Source of the DNA: Raineyella sp. LH-20
GTDB taxonomy: Bacteria; Actinomycetota; Actinomycetes; Propionibacteriales; Propionibacteriaceae
Reading direction: 5' to 3'
Length of the DNA stretch: 64,000 nucleotides
Assembly (NCBI RefSeq): GCF_033110965.1
Contig: NZ_CP137003.1
Coordinates: 2,356,001-2,420,000, forward strand
A model generated the notes under the pieces. It was not told the origin of the DNA, searched no databases, and worked only from the letters and a program-made list of their open reading frames with translations. Numbering within the stretch: the stretch's first letter is position 1; the number at the start of each line of letters is the position of its first letter. This document shows positions 17,235-32,294 of this stretch, one piece after another. Made by a program: the position numbers and the translations under genes.

Positions 17235-18022
17235 CACCTGGGGACCTCGACCTCGTCGGCGCCGGAGACCGCGTCCGCGCCCAGTCGGCCGGCCAGCCAG
17301 CCGAGCAGACGCTGGGGGGTGCCGGAGACCTCGACGACAGCACCGGGCTGCTGTCCGGACGCCGTGCCGGGCTCGGCCGTGGCCTGCTCGGCGGTCGTGC
17401 TGGGCTCGGGTACCGCGTGCTCGGCGGCCGGGGTCAACCACTGCCGACCGTCCGACGCCACGAGGCGCAGCGCCGGCGCCCCGGGCTTGTGGCCGATCCG
17501 ATCGACGGCCCAGTCCATGATGACGGCGGCGACCACCGGATCCAGGTCGTCGAAGCCTGTCCCGATCTCCAGGTCGATGTGATGGAGGACGACCTCGGCC
17601 AACCGACCCAGTGGCAGCGTCGCCACCGGCACCCGGGTGTCCCGGAAGGGCACCTGCACGGCCCAGTCCGTCACCTCGTCGAACGCCTGCTCCAGGCGAC
17701 CGCAGGCGGTGTCGAGATCTTCCTGGATCTGCAGACCGGTGCGGCCGGCGCCGGTGCGGATGCCGGCGTCACGGGCCTCGGGCGACGGGTACAGCGCGAC
17801 GTCCTCACCACGCAGGGCGCCCTCCACCACGCCACGGAGGGCATCGGCGTGGCGGGCGATGTGGGCGGCCAGTTCGGCGCGGCTCCAGTCGGGGAGAGCA
17901 CTGGGCCGCGCCCAGTCCTCGTCGCTCACCTGGATCGTGGCGCCCAACAGGTCGTGGGTGGCCGTACGGAGGGCGGGGCGTACCTGGGAAAGGGTCTTGA
18001 GGCCGGGGCTGTCGGTGCTCAC
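17231..18022 (-). CDS. Maleylpyruvate isomerase/DinB-like (mycothiol-dependent) family protein
   Basis: 263 aa. The N-terminal DinB-like four-helix domain has the family pattern DWARPSALPDWSRAELAAHIARHADAL, with metal-ligand histidines there and in VVLHHIDLEIG. The C-terminal part (from about residue 170) is a SCP2-like/MDMPI C-terminal region with a low-complexity insert (TTAEQATAEPGTAS). Characterised relatives use mycothiol as cofactor, which fits an actinobacterium. GTG start at 18022. Its stop overlaps the GTG of the metallo-hydrolase downstream, so the pair may act together on thiol-conjugated metabolites (inference). Confidence 0.8.
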   Translation of the reverse strand: MSTDSPGLKTLSQVRPALRTATHDLLGATIQVSDEDWARPSALPDWSRAELAAHIARHADALRGVVEGALRGEDVALYPSPEARDAGIRTGAGRTGLQIQEDLDTACGRLEQAFDEVTDWAVQVPFRDTRVPVATLPLGRLAEVVLHHIDLEIGTGFDDLDPVVAAVIMDWAVDRIGHKPGAPALRLVASDGRQWLTPAAEHAVPEPSTTAEQATAEPGTASGQQPGAVVEVSGTPQRLLGWLAGRLGADAVSGADEVEVPRW

Positions 18023-18088
18023 CGGTCCACCCTAACCACAGGCCGCCGGCGGCCTCCACACACGGTCGGACACTCCCCGACGATTCTC

Positions 18089-18140
18089 AAGATCCGCGAT
18101 CTTCGGCGGGAGCACCGATCGTATTCGGTCGTGCTCCCGC
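18089..18140. promoter_or_regulatory. Two adjacent inverted repeats between the LysR gene and the isomerase gene
   Basis: AAGATC-CGC-GATCTT (18089-18103) is a small perfect hairpin. GCGGGAGCAC (18106-18115) and GTGCTCCCGC (18131-18140) form a perfect 10-bp inverted repeat around a 15-nt centre. Downstream of the LysR gene and upstream of the isomerase operon (both minus), they may be a terminator, an operator, or both. Confidence 0.55.
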
Positions 18141-18257
18141 GGAGCACCGGGGTTGACGTGAATCGTCGGTCGGGCTGAGAGTCGTCGGGGTTCGCGGTCG
18201 CCGGTTCGTTCGGGTCGACCACCGGCCGCCGATTGTGCCCGGACGCCGTACCGCCGC

Positions 18258-19250
18258 TCAGTCCATCCGGCCGGGTGCCGCATACCGCCGGGCGTGGGCC
18301 AGCGCGATCCCCAGCAGCTCACCGGCCAGGTCCGGCGGGCGGCCGCCCTTCGGCCAGGCGACCTGCAGCGGTCGGGACAACCTCAGGTCGGCCACGACGA
18401 CCGGGGTCACCCGTCCGGTCCGGATCCACGGGGCCGCGTCGAGGCCGCCGACCACCCCTGGGGCCCGGCCCGCAGCGACCGCGGCGAGCACAGCGGAAGC
18501 CGTCGCGGCCTCCTGGCGCGGCGGAACCGGGTCGTACGCCGCGAGCGCACGGTCGACCGCCCGGCGGGTCGACGTGTCGGTGGTCTGCAGGACGAGGGGC
18601 GTACGGGCCAGCTCCGCGACGGGGACCGGGGACTCGCGGCGGGCCCACCGGTGGTGCGGGGCGACGGTGACGACCAGCCCCTCGGTGCCGAAGGTCAGCA
18701 CCTCCAGCCCGGCGGCCCGGGCCGGTTCCTCGGTGAATCCGAGGCTCGCCTCGCCGTGCGCGACGAGATCCAGCACCTGGCGGGAGTCGGCCACGGTGAG
18801 GTCCACCTCGACCTCGCCGGCCGCGGTGACGGTGGGGCTGGCCGTCGGCGCGCCGCTGCGGTACCACTGCGGCGCCCGGGCCCGGGTGGTGCTGCGCAGC
18901 TCGGCGACCCACATCGGCAGCAGGTGTTCGGCGATCAGCGGCGTCGCAGCGACGGCGACCCGGGCGGTCCGCTCCCGGCGCAGCAGCGCCACCCCGTCGA
19001 CCAGGGTCTGCGCCTGACCGAGCATGCTGCGCGCCCAGGTGACCACCAGCGCCCCCTCCGGGGTGAGCGTCGAACCCTGCGGCGTACGGTGCAGCAGGTC
19101 CAGGCGGAGCGTACGTTCCAGCGTCCGCAGCGTACGGGAGGCGTTCGGCTGGGCCATGTCGAGTGCCCGGGCGGCAGCGCCCACACTGCCGTGCTCGGCC
19201 ACCGCGACCAGGAGTTCGAGGGCGTCCGGGTCGGGCCAGCGATGCGTCAT
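18258..19250 (-). CDS. LysR-family transcriptional regulator
   Basis: 330 aa. The N-terminal winged helix-turn-helix is clear (DALELLVAVAEHGSVGAAAR, then QPNASRTLRTLERTLRLDLLHR, residues about 10-65). A periplasmic-binding-type effector domain follows (about 95-300; RVAVAATPLIAEHLLP, LGFTEEPARAAGLEV). LysR regulators usually control a divergent neighbour; here the upstream gene (YCII protein) points the same way, so the target is unclear. It may act on the isomerase/metallo-hydrolase operon through the inverted repeats at 18.1 kb (inference). ATG start at 19250. The effector is unknown. Confidence 0.92.
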   Translation of the reverse strand: MTHRWPDPDALELLVAVAEHGSVGAAARALDMAQPNASRTLRTLERTLRLDLLHRTPQGSTLTPEGALVVTWARSMLGQAQTLVDGVALLRRERTARVAVAATPLIAEHLLPMWVAELRSTTRARAPQWYRSGAPTASPTVTAAGEVEVDLTVADSRQVLDLVAHGEASLGFTEEPARAAGLEVLTFGTEGLVVTVAPHHRWARRESPVPVAELARTPLVLQTTDTSTRRAVDRALAAYDPVPPRQEAATASAVLAAVAAGRAPGVVGGLDAAPWIRTGRVTPVVVADLRLSRPLQVAWPKGGRPPDLAGELLGIALAHARRYAAPGRMD

Positions 19251-19268
19251 CGGCGCCGACCCGCCGTC

Positions 19269-19375
19269 GTACGTCGATCGCTGCGCCCCGCCCGGTTCAC
19301 CTGCGCCTTCCGCTCCTGCGGTGACGGCGCAGGGACGGCCGTGGTACGTCGATCGGTGCGCACCGCCCGGATCAA
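19269..19375. repeat. 32-bp direct repeat, 75 bases apart, including the YCII gene tail
   Basis: GTACGTCGATCGCTGCG (start 19269) and GTACGTCGATCGGTGCG (start 19344) begin two 32-bp copies with about 28 matches. The right copy ends in the stop of the YCII gene; the left copy repeats that tail downstream, close to the LysR start. Confidence 0.65.
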
Positions 19376-19740
19376 CTCCACTGTCCGTCGACGAACGAGG
19401 TGGCCGAGGTCCTGACCTCGACGATGCCGTACGTTGCGCCCGGGCACTTCTCCGCCCAGGCCAGTGCGGTGGCCCGATCGGGGACGTCCAGGACGAACAC
19501 GCCCATCAGCGGTTCGGTGGCCGGGGCGAACGGTCCGTGTCGGGCGTCCACCGCCCAGGTCCGCCGGGTCAGGCTGGTCCCCTCGGCGGGCGAGGTCAAT
19601 ACTTCCGCGGCGACCAGCACACCGGCGGCCTCCAGTTCCCGGCCGTACGCCCCGAACGCCTCCTGCATCGCGGCGATGGCCTCCGGTGATACTTCGCCGG
19701 GCTTCGGCTCGGCATTGTTCAGCAGCAGCACGCAGCGCAT
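19372..19740 (-). CDS. YCII-related (DGPF-domain) protein
   Basis: 122 aa, full length for the family. It begins MRCVLLLNNAEPKPGEVSPE and has the typical ending with GVFVLDVPDRATALAWAEKCPGA. YCII/DGPF proteins are small alpha-beta barrels of unknown function, often near ECF sigma factors in actinobacteria; none is visible here. The ATG at 19740 has GGAGG five bases upstream. The in-frame upstream extension is encoded by the intergenic repeat array and is rejected. The 3' end lies in a 32-bp repeat whose second copy lies downstream. Confidence 0.85.
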   Translation of the reverse strand: MRCVLLLNNAEPKPGEVSPEAIAAMQEAFGAYGRELEAAGVLVAAEVLTSPAEGTSLTRRTWAVDARHGPFAPATEPLMGVFVLDVPDRATALAWAEKCPGATYGIVEVRTSATSFVDGQWS

Positions 19741-19782
19741 GATGACCTCCTTGTCTCCCAGGGTGACCCCCGTCGGCGGTGC

Positions 19783-19851
19783 TGGCAATGGTGTCGGTTC
19801 TGCAATGGTGTCGGTCCTGCAATGGTGTCGGTCCTGCAGTGGTGTCGGTGC
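19783..19851 (+). repeat. Tandem array, four units of about 17 bp with core ATGGTGTCGG
   Basis: Units at 19783-19800, 19801-19817, 19818-19834 and 19835-19851 read TGCAATGGTGTCGGTCC with minor changes. The core GGTGTCGG is the same as in the array at 13473-13596. It lies between the YCII gene (minus) and the DUF4389 gene (plus). Confidence 0.8.
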
Positions 19852-19969
19852 TGGCGATGCCGCCGGGGCGGACGGGGCTGCTACGGCGGCCTCCACGGCT
19901 CCGGCGGTGTGACGCGGTCGGGCCGCCCGATCCCCGGATCTGGCCCTGGAACGCGGTCATGATGGAGGC

Positions 19970-20728
19970 ATGGCTGTTCCGCTGCAAGGACCTGACGTGG
20001 TCGAGTACCCGGTCGTCGTCGAAGGCGCCCCGGCTCCCGCAGTGTCGCGTGGGCTGTGGCTCGTGAAATGGCTTCTCGCCATCCCCCATCTGATCGTCCT
20101 CTGCTTCCTCGCGATCGGCGCGGTCTTCGTGTGGATCTGGGTGCTCGTCTCCATCCTGGTCACCGCGGAGTACCCCCGGTGGGCGTTCGACTACCTGCTG
20201 GGCGTCATGCGGTGGGCCTGGCGTGTGCAGTACTACATGTACGACGTCGCCGCCACGGACATCTACCCGCCGTTCACCCTGGCCGACCGACCGGACTACC
20301 CTGCCCGCCTCGACGTCCGCTACCCCGAGCGACTCTCCCGTGGGCTGGTGCTGGTGAAATGGTGGCTGCTGGCCATCCCGCACTACATCATCCTGGCCGT
20401 GCTGTTCGGCACCTCGATCGGGAGCACCTCCAACGACGAGGGCGTGCGCGTCAACTGGCCCGGCGTGGTCCCGATCCTGGTGCTGATCGCGCTGATCGCC
20501 CTGCTGTTCGGCGGGCGGTATCCCCAGCAGCTCTACGCGCTGGTGATGGGCTTCAACCGCTGGAGCTGGCGGGTCTCGGCGTACGCCCTGCTGATGACCG
20601 ACCAGTACCCGCCGTTCCGGCTCGACCAGGGGCCGTACGAGCCGGGTGGTCCCCATCTCGGCGAGGGTGCCACGGCGCCGTCCGCCGCCGGTCCCGGAGA
20701 GGGGGACGCGACACCGCCTGCCCAGTGA
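19970..20728 (+). CDS. DUF4389 membrane protein (two tandem DUF4389 units)
   Basis: 252 aa. Two similar halves are visible: each has a block like RGLWLVKWLLAIPHLIVL (about residue 27) or RGLVLVKWWLLAIPHYIIL (about residue 124), a second hydrophobic segment, then a motif with RYPQQLYALVMGFNRWSWR or YPRWAFDYLLGVMRWAWR, and YPPF. This duplicated pattern is DUF4389. Four to five transmembrane segments are predicted, with a Pro/Gly-rich soluble tail after residue 215. Function unknown. ATG at 19970; a poor -10-like CATGAT ends 6 nt upstream. It stands alone between two divergent or independent units. Confidence 0.85.
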   Translation: MAVPLQGPDVVEYPVVVEGAPAPAVSRGLWLVKWLLAIPHLIVLCFLAIGAVFVWIWVLVSILVTAEYPRWAFDYLLGVMRWAWRVQYYMYDVAATDIYPPFTLADRPDYPARLDVRYPERLSRGLVLVKWWLLAIPHYIILAVLFGTSIGSTSNDEGVRVNWPGVVPILVLIALIALLFGGRYPQQLYALVMGFNRWSWRVSAYALLMTDQYPPFRLDQGPYEPGGPHLGEGATAPSAAGPGEGDATPPAQ

Positions 20729-20797
20729 TCGCGGGGGCCCGTCGCGCATGCCGCGGGCCGCCTGGCGTGAGGATCCGGAGTGTCAGAGGTCTGTGCA

Positions 20798-20803
20798 TAG
20801 GAT
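20798..20803 (+). promoter_or_regulatory. -10 element of uvrA (leaderless geometry)
   Basis: TAGGAT ends 6 nt before the uvrA GTG at 20810. Confidence 0.6.
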
Positions 20804-20809
20804 TGCCGG

Positions 20810-23777
<2,968 letters not shown>

Positions 23778-23785
<8 letters not shown>

Positions 23786-24203
23786 CGCCCTTCACGACGA
23801 TCTCGTCGCCCTCTTCGGCGAAGGTGGCCCGGGTCAGGCCGGTCGGCGCCGGGCCCTCCAGGACCTTGCCGTCGGCGACCGCGAAGTACGAGTTGTGGCA
23901 CAGGCAGTGGATCCGATGGTCCGGGGTGATCTGGCGGACCGGGCAGCCCGCGTGGGAGCAGACGTCGGAGAACGCCTCGAACTGGCCCGCGACCGGCTGG
24001 GTGATCACGTAGCCGTCGTCGGGGTAGATCACGCCCGACCCGACCGGGACGTCCGACTTCTTCACACGCAGCTGGCGGTTGTTCTTCGTCCGCGTCCGGG
24101 CGTTCCCGCCGGTCGGGTCCGCACTGCAGGCCGACAGACCCAACGGGGCCGCCACGGCGAGGCCTCCGGCGAGCGTGAAAACGGTGCGGCGCTGCGCTTG
24201 CAT
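23778..24203 (-). CDS. Rieske [2Fe-2S] lipoprotein, exported by a twin-arginine-like signal
   Basis: 141 aa. The N-terminus [20 protein letters not shown] has a twin arginine and a hydrophobic stretch ending in the lipobox LSAC (Cys about 27), so a Tat-exported lipoprotein is likely. The Rieske cluster ligands are in CSHAGCPV and CLCHNSYF. It is a stand-alone Rieske protein, as found in many actinobacteria, not the QcrA subunit, which has several membrane helices. The electron partner is unknown. The ATG at 24203 has AGGAGG upstream. The 3' end overlaps uvrA by 8 bases, tail to tail, and it is divergent from hppA. Confidence 0.9.
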
Positions 24204-24415
24204 CCAGTTCCTCCTGGGTGGTGGCGACCGGTTCCCCGGCAATGTGGGCCCGATGGTAGCCGGTGCCACCTGATCGTGCCCGGCGCGGACCGTGCCGCGG
24301 CACTCTTGTGAAGAACTTCACATGAGAGAAGGGTCACGGAGCTTCTACTACATCCCGTCATAGCCTGGATACATCGGCCGTCTGACATCTCTCGCAAGGA
24401 AGCCAGGATCACATC

Positions 24416-27100
<2,685 letters not shown>

Positions 27101-27105
27101 GCGCC

Positions 27106-28197
27106 ATGTCTGTTCCTCCGAAGGCCCCCGCCAACGCGACCAAGCGGATCGCGGTCAAGTTCGGCGCACTCAGCCACGAGCCGCTGGTCGATGCCGACGG
27201 CGACGTCATCGGCAGGGGTGCCGGGCCCACGCTGGTCCGCCGCCTGCTGCGGTTGTTCCCCGACCCCGTCCTGATCGGGCCCGAGGAGCGCCGCTGCCGC
27301 GGGTTCGTCCAGATGCCGCTGCAGTTCGTCGACGGCGACAGCACGGTCGTGATCAACATGGACGTCCTCGACTCTCCGCTGGTGTGGACGGTGCTCAAGG
27401 AACGCGCACGCACGCCCCAGGTGATGAATTTCCTGTGGCAGAACGTGTCGGAGTACCCGGAGACCGTCCGGCAGGCCTCGTTGGGGCTGTCCTTCGGGCT
27501 CTTCCCGACCTTCGCCAACTCGGAGCGCACCGCGACCGAGGTGCGGGAGGTGCTGGACACCTGGACCGTCCCGGCGCTGGCGGAGAAGGCGGTGATCGGC
27601 TGGGAGAACCTGGGCATCCACCTGCAGCGGGTCCGCCCGCGCACCGCCACCAAGATCCCCGTCGTGCTCTACCCGGCGGTCACCCTGGCGGCCCGCAAGC
27701 GGCCGGAGCTGTTCCTGCGGGTCGTCTCCGCGGTCGCGGCCCGTACGCCCATCACGCTGGAGATGCGCCTGCTGGAGAAGGATCTGGTCACCGAGAAGGC
27801 GATGCGGATCTCCCGGGAGAAGTGGACCTGGGTCGGGCCGATGGCGTCCCGGGAGGACTACTGGGACCGGCTGGCCCACACCACCGCGTTCCTGGCCACC
27901 TCGCTGGACGAGTCGTACGGTCTGCAGTACCTGGAGGCGCTGGCGGGCGGCGCGATCGGCGTCTTCCCGAACCTGCCGTGGGCCCGTGCCCTGCTGCCGG
28001 AGGGCTACCTCTACTTCTACGACACCGAGCAGCAGGCCGAGGAGATGCTCTTCCATGCGGTGACCGATCCGGAGGGATGCCGTCGGGAGACCGCAGCCGC
28101 CGCCGGCGACATCGACGCGTGGATCCGCAGCAGGCACAGTGACGACAGCTTCGAACGGGCGATCGCCCGGTGCACCGCCACCTGGTTCGGCGCCTGA
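27106..28197 (+). CDS. Glycosyltransferase-like (GT-B fold) protein
   Basis: 363 aa. The C-terminal third has the GT-B acceptor/nucleotide-sugar pattern [19 protein letters not shown], then a proline-rich loop and a [19 protein letters not shown] helix, as in group 1 transferases. The N-terminal half is less clear, so the donor and acceptor cannot be named. I prefer the ATG at 27106, which has GGAAGG about 10 bases upstream, over the ATG at 27097 that overlaps the hppA stop. It is probably co-transcribed with hppA. A long GC-rich hairpin (28237-28286) follows. An alternative reading is a DUF protein that only shares the GT-B fold. Confidence 0.65.
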   Translation: MSVPPKAPANATKRIAVKFGALSHEPLVDADGDVIGRGAGPTLVRRLLRLFPDPVLIGPEERRCRGFVQMPLQFVDGDSTVVINMDVLDSPLVWTVLKERARTPQVMNFLWQNVSEYPETVRQASLGLSFGLFPTFANSERTATEVREVLDTWTVPALAEKAVIGWENLGIHLQRVRPRTATKIPVVLYPAVTLAARKRPELFLRVVSAVAARTPITLEMRLLEKDLVTEKAMRISREKWTWVGPMASREDYWDRLAHTTAFLATSLDESYGLQYLEALAGGAIGVFPNLPWARALLPEGYLYFYDTEQQAEEMLFHAVTDPEGCRRETAAAAGDIDAWIRSRHSDDSFERAIARCTATWFGA

Positions 28198-28236
28198 GGA
28201 CCAGGGTCACGGTCAGGGAGCCGGGCGTGACCCTCG

Positions 28237-28286
28237 ACGGACGGGCGGGGTCGGTCCTGGGGGGCCGGTCCCGCCCGCCCGTCCGT
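28237..28286. terminator. Hairpin after the glycosyltransferase-like gene
   Basis: ACGGACGGGCGGG (28237-28249) pairs perfectly with CCCGCCCGTCCGT (28274-28286); 24-nt loop with further GC pairing. It separates the hppA unit from uvrC. Confidence 0.7.
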
Positions 28287-28311
28287 CCCGTCCGGGGTCA
28301 CTGCCCGCACC

Positions 28312-28317
28312 TATGCT
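28312..28317 (+). promoter_or_regulatory. -10 element of uvrC (leaderless geometry)
   Basis: TATGCT ends 7 nt before the uvrC ATG at 28325. No ribosome site is visible. Confidence 0.55.
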
Positions 28318-28324
28318 GGGCGTC

Positions 28325-30313
28325 ATGGCCGATCCGTCCACCTACCGCCCGGCGCCCGGGTCGATCCCGCTGGAGCCGGGGGTCTACCGGTTCAGTGACG
28401 CCCACGGCCGGGTGATCTACGTCGGCAAGGCCAAGTCGCTGCGCCAGCGGCTGAACTCCTACTTCGCCGACCTGTCGAATCTGCACCCCCGCACCCAGGC
28501 GATGGTCACCACGGCCGCCCGGGTCGACTGGACCGTGGTGCAGAACGAGGTGGAGGCGCTGGGCCTCGAGTACACCTGGATCAAGGAGTACGCCCCGCGG
28601 TTCAACGTGATGTACCGCGACGACAAGTCCTACCCGTGGCTGGCGGTGACCTGGTCGGAGGAGTACCCCAGGGTGTTCGTCGGGCGCGGCAAGAAGCGCC
28701 GGGGCTGGCGCTACTTCGGACCGTACGGCCACGCCTGGGCCATCCGGGAGACCGTCGACACCCTGCTGCGGGTCTTCCCGATGCGTTCCTGCACGGCCGG
28801 CACCTTCCGCGCCGCCCGGGCGGCCGGCCGGCCCTGCCTGCTCGGCTACATCGGCAAGTGCGTCGCACCGTGCGTGGACCGGGTGACCGCCGAGGAGCAT
28901 CGGGCCGTCGCCGACGACTTCTGCCAGTTCATGGCGGGCCGATCCACCGGGCTGGTCCGGCGGCTGGAACGGGAGATGGCCGAGGCCGCGGGCAACCTCG
29001 AGTTCGAGCGGGCCGGGGTGCTGCGTGACGACATCGCCGCGCTCAACCTGGCGATGGAGAAGAACGCGATCGTCCTCGGCGACGGCACCGACACCGACGT
29101 GATCGCGATGGTCGCCGAGGAGCTCGAGGTCTCGGTGATGGTGTTCCACGTCCGCGGCGGCCGGGTCCGCGGGCGCCGCGGTTGGGTCGCGGACCGCACC
29201 GCCGACCAGACCGAGCCGGAGCTGGTCGGCAGCTTCCTCACCCAGCTCTACGGTGCCGCCGGGGAACTGGAGGTGACCGACGGGGAGGTCAACGGCGAGG
29301 CCCGGCCGATCCCGCGGGAGGTCCTGGTGCCGGTGCTGCCCGATGACGCCGAGGTCTACACCGACTGGCTGTCCGAGCGGCGCGGCAGCCGGGTGTCGCT
29401 GCGCGTCCCGCAGCGCGGGGACAAACGCACCCTGATGGACACGGTGACCCGCAATGCCGAGGAGGCGCTGGCCCGGCACCGTACGAAGCGCTCGGTCGAC
29501 CTCACCGCACGGACCCGGGCGCTGGAGGAGATCCAGGAGGCGCTGTCGTTGCCGACTCCGCCGCTGCGGATCGAGTGCTACGACATCTCCAACCTGCAGG
29601 GCACCAACGTGGTCGCGTCGATGGTGGTGTTCGAGGACGGCATGTCACGCAAATCGGAGTACCGGCGCTTCACCATCAAGGGGGTCGAGGGGCAGAACGA
29701 CGTCGCGTCGATGTACGAGGTGATCACCCGCCGGTTCAGTCGGATGCTGCAGGAGCAGGAGCTGCTCACCGGGGAGGGGGACGGCCCGTCGCTGGTCGAC
29801 CCGACCACCGGCAAGCCACTCCGGTTCGCGTACGCCCCCTCGCTGGTGGTCGTCGACGGCGGACCGCCGCAGGTCGAGGCGGCACGACGTGCCCTCGACG
29901 ATCTCGGCATCACCGACGTCGGACTGTGCGGTCTGGCCAAGCGGCTGGAGGAGGTCTGGCTGCCGGAGGAGGACTACCCGGTCATCCTGCCGCGGACCTC
30001 CGAGGGCCTCTATCTGATGCAGCGGGTCCGCGACGAGGCGCACCGGTTCGCCATCACCCACCATCGGACCCGGCGGAGCCGGTCCATGCTGGAGTCCATG
30101 CTCGACGACATCCAGGGCCTCGGCCCCGGGCGCCGGGCCACCCTGATGAAGGAGTTCGGGTCGGTGAAGAGACTGCGGACCGCCACCGAGGACGAGATCC
30201 GCGCCCTGCCGGGCTTCGGACCGGCCACCGCACGGGCCGTGGTCGCGGCGGTCGGCGCCGCGCCGGCCCGCGAAGTGCTCAACACGGCCACCGGCGAGAT
30301 CACCGAGGAATGA
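28325..30313 (+). CDS. uvrC: Excinuclease ABC subunit C
   Basis: 662 aa. UvrC makes both incisions in nucleotide excision repair. The N-terminal GIY-YIG nuclease is clear ([20 protein letters not shown], residues about 19-40), followed by a Cys-rich region ([15 protein letters not shown]), a UVR domain for UvrB binding (about 215-250), the RNase H-like endonuclease domain ([33 protein letters not shown]), and a C-terminal tandem helix-hairpin-helix ([13 protein letters not shown]). I chose the ATG at 28325 as the canonical N-terminus with leaderless geometry. The stop overlaps the rapZ ATG (ATGA), so uvrC-rapZ-yvcK is an operon, as in most actinobacteria. Confidence 0.97.
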   Translation: MADPSTYRPAPGSIPLEPGVYRFSDAHGRVIYVGKAKSLRQRLNSYFADLSNLHPRTQAMVTTAARVDWTVVQNEVEALGLEYTWIKEYAPRFNVMYRDDKSYPWLAVTWSEEYPRVFVGRGKKRRGWRYFGPYGHAWAIRETVDTLLRVFPMRSCTAGTFRAARAAGRPCLLGYIGKCVAPCVDRVTAEEHRAVADDFCQFMAGRSTGLVRRLEREMAEAAGNLEFERAGVLRDDIAALNLAMEKNAIVLGDGTDTDVIAMVAEELEVSVMVFHVRGGRVRGRRGWVADRTADQTEPELVGSFLTQLYGAAGELEVTDGEVNGEARPIPREVLVPVLPDDAEVYTDWLSERRGSRVSLRVPQRGDKRTLMDTVTRNAEEALARHRTKRSVDLTARTRALEEIQEALSLPTPPLRIECYDISNLQGTNVVASMVVFEDGMSRKSEYRRFTIKGVEGQNDVASMYEVITRRFSRMLQEQELLTGEGDGPSLVDPTTGKPLRFAYAPSLVVVDGGPPQVEAARRALDDLGITDVGLCGLAKRLEEVWLPEEDYPVILPRTSEGLYLMQRVRDEAHRFAITHHRTRRSRSMLESMLDDIQGLGPGRRATLMKEFGSVKRLRTATEDEIRALPGFGPATARAVVAAVGAAPAREVLNTATGEITEE

Positions 30314-31242
30314 GCGCAATGACGACGGAAGCAGTGGGGATGGACCCGATATTGAATAATGGCCCCGTGGCAGCACAGGAACAGGAGCAACGGGTCCTCA
30401 TCGTCACCGGCCTCAGTGGAGCGGGCCGGTCCTCTGCGGCGAACGCCCTGGAGGACGCCGGGTGGTACGTCGTCGACAACCTGCCGCCGAAGCTGCTGCC
30501 CGAGCTGACCCGGATGCTGGGCGCCGCCGGGATCCACAACCTCGCCGCCGTCCTGGACGTCCGCAGCCGTGCCCTCTTCGCTGACGTCATGCCGGCCCTG
30601 GCCGAGATCCGGTCGACCGGGCTCGACATCGACCCGGAGATCCTCTTTCTGGAGGCCAACGACGAGGTGATCGTACGACGCCAGGAATCGGCCCGCCGCC
30701 CGCACCCGTTGCAGGGCTCCGGCCGGTTGCTCGACGGGGTGAAGGCCGAACGGGCCCAGCTCGGCGCGCTGCGCTCGGTCGCCGACCTGGTCATCGACAC
30801 CTCCAACCTCAACGTGCACCAGCTGCGCGACCGGGTGTCGCACGCGTACGGCGGGGAGGAGCGGAAGTTCCGCGCCACCATCGTCTCCTTCGGCTTCAAG
30901 CACGGTGTGCCGGTCGACGCCGACCTCGTCCTCGACGTACGCTTCCTGCCCAACCCGCACTGGATCCCGGAGCTGCGGCCGATGACCGGGATGGACCAGC
31001 CGGTCCGTGACTACGTGCTCTCCCAGGACGGGGCGGGGGACTACCTGGACCGGGTCGAGGGGCTGCTCACCGAGATCGTCATCCCCGGCTACTGCCGCGA
31101 GGGCAAATGGCTGATGACCATCGCTGTCGGCTGCACCGGTGGACGCCACCGGTCCACCTCGATGGCCATCGACCTCGGTCGTCGACTGGGCCTGCGGGGC
31201 ATCCCGACCTCGGTCGTGCACCGGGATGCGGAGCTGCTCTGA
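30310..31242 (+). CDS. rapZ: RNase adapter / nucleotide-binding protein RapZ (YvcJ)
   Basis: 310 aa. P-loop family that in E. coli guides RNase E to small RNAs controlling GlmS; in Gram-positives the partner is less clear. Walker A reads [10 protein letters not shown], with Arg in place of the usual Lys, a change common in actinobacterial members. Further signatures are [55 protein letters not shown] and the C-terminal [16 protein letters not shown]. The first ~25 residues are a non-conserved tail; the start at 30310 overlaps the uvrC stop. An in-frame GTG after MDPILNNGP is an alternative start. Confidence 0.94.
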   Translation: MSAMTTEAVGMDPILNNGPVAAQEQEQRVLIVTGLSGAGRSSAANALEDAGWYVVDNLPPKLLPELTRMLGAAGIHNLAAVLDVRSRALFADVMPALAEIRSTGLDIDPEILFLEANDEVIVRRQESARRPHPLQGSGRLLDGVKAERAQLGALRSVADLVIDTSNLNVHQLRDRVSHAYGGEERKFRATIVSFGFKHGVPVDADLVLDVRFLPNPHWIPELRPMTGMDQPVRDYVLSQDGAGDYLDRVEGLLTEIVIPGYCREGKWLMTIAVGCTGGRHRSTSMAIDLGRRLGLRGIPTSVVHRDAELL

Positions 31243-31243
31243 C

Positions 31244-32206
31244 ATGCTGGCCGCAGATCTGGGATTCGACCGTCGCCCCGCCGTCACGGCACTGGGTGGT
31301 GGGCACGGGCTCTTCGCCAACCTCTCCGCCCTGCGGCGGATCACCGACCGGCTCACCGCGGTGGTCACCGTCGCCGACGACGGCGGGTCCTCCGGCCGAC
31401 TGCGCCGGGAGTTCGACATCCTGCCCCCCGGCGACCTACGGATGGCGCTGGCGGCGCTCTGCGGGGACGACTCCCAGGGCCGGCTGTGGGCGGAGATCCT
31501 GCAGTCCCGTTTCGCCGGCCACGGACCGCTCGGCGGGCATGCCATCGGCAACCTGCTGATCGCCGGCCTGTGGCAGAAGGTCGACGCCGTCACCGGCCTC
31601 GACATGGTCGCGTCGCTGCTCGGCAGCCGCGGTCGGGTGTTGCCGATGTCCGCCGTCCCGCTGGAGATCGAGGCCGATGTGATCGGCTACGACCCGCTCC
31701 ACCCCGACGAGATCAGCGTGCTGCAGGGGCAGGCCCGGGTCGCCACCACCCGTGCCGAGGTCGCCGGCATCCGGCTCGTTCCGGAGGGCCCGCCGGCCGT
31801 GCCGCAGACCCTCCAGGCGATCCACGAGGCGGATTGGGTCATCCTCGGGCCGGGCTCGTGGTTCACCTCGGTGATCCCACACCTGCTCGTCCCCGACCTC
31901 GCCGACGCCCTGGTGCACACCCGGGCCCGCCGCATCCTCACCATGAACCTGCGGCCCTCCGGCGAGACCTCGGGCTTCACGCCGTCGCGTCACCTCGAGG
32001 CGCTGGCCGATCACGCCCCGCAGCTGCGGCTCGACGTGGTGCTCGCCGACCCGCGGTTCGTCGGCGACGACCGGGGCCACCTGGAGGGGTTCGCCCAGTC
32101 GTTCGGCGCCGAGCTGGTGGTCACCGACATGGCCATGCGCGACGGCACGGCCCGCCACGATCCGCTGCGGCTGGCCGCGGCGTACTCCGAGATCATGGGC
32201 CTGTAG
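31244..32206 (+). CDS. Gluconeogenesis factor YvcK / CofD-like (UPF0052)
   Basis: 320 aa. Signature [20 protein letters not shown] at the N-terminus, [23 protein letters not shown], and [13 protein letters not shown] are typical of YvcK, related to CofD (LPPG:FO transferase). YvcK proteins bind UDP-sugars and influence cell-wall precursor flux in Bacillus and mycobacteria (known as CuvA there). The ATG at 31244 lies one base after the rapZ stop and gives the conserved N-terminus; the earlier in-frame start is a shadow. Second gene of the rapZ-yvcK-whiA group. Confidence 0.94.
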   Translation: MLAADLGFDRRPAVTALGGGHGLFANLSALRRITDRLTAVVTVADDGGSSGRLRREFDILPPGDLRMALAALCGDDSQGRLWAEILQSRFAGHGPLGGHAIGNLLIAGLWQKVDAVTGLDMVASLLGSRGRVLPMSAVPLEIEADVIGYDPLHPDEISVLQGQARVATTRAEVAGIRLVPEGPPAVPQTLQAIHEADWVILGPGSWFTSVIPHLLVPDLADALVHTRARRILTMNLRPSGETSGFTPSRHLEALADHAPQLRLDVVLADPRFVGDDRGHLEGFAQSFGAELVVTDMAMRDGTARHDPLRLAAAYSEIMGL

Positions 32207-32294
32207 CCGGCGTACGGCCCCCCGAACGGGGGTGATCGGGCCCCGGCGGCACTTGGCCTGCGGCCCGCGACCGTCGCTGTGGGAGCATGGGGCA

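Noticed and set aside
19741-19896. N-terminal extension of the YCII protein
   Set aside because: Encoded by the 17-bp intergenic array; the ATG at 19740 has GGAGG just upstream and starts the conserved domain.
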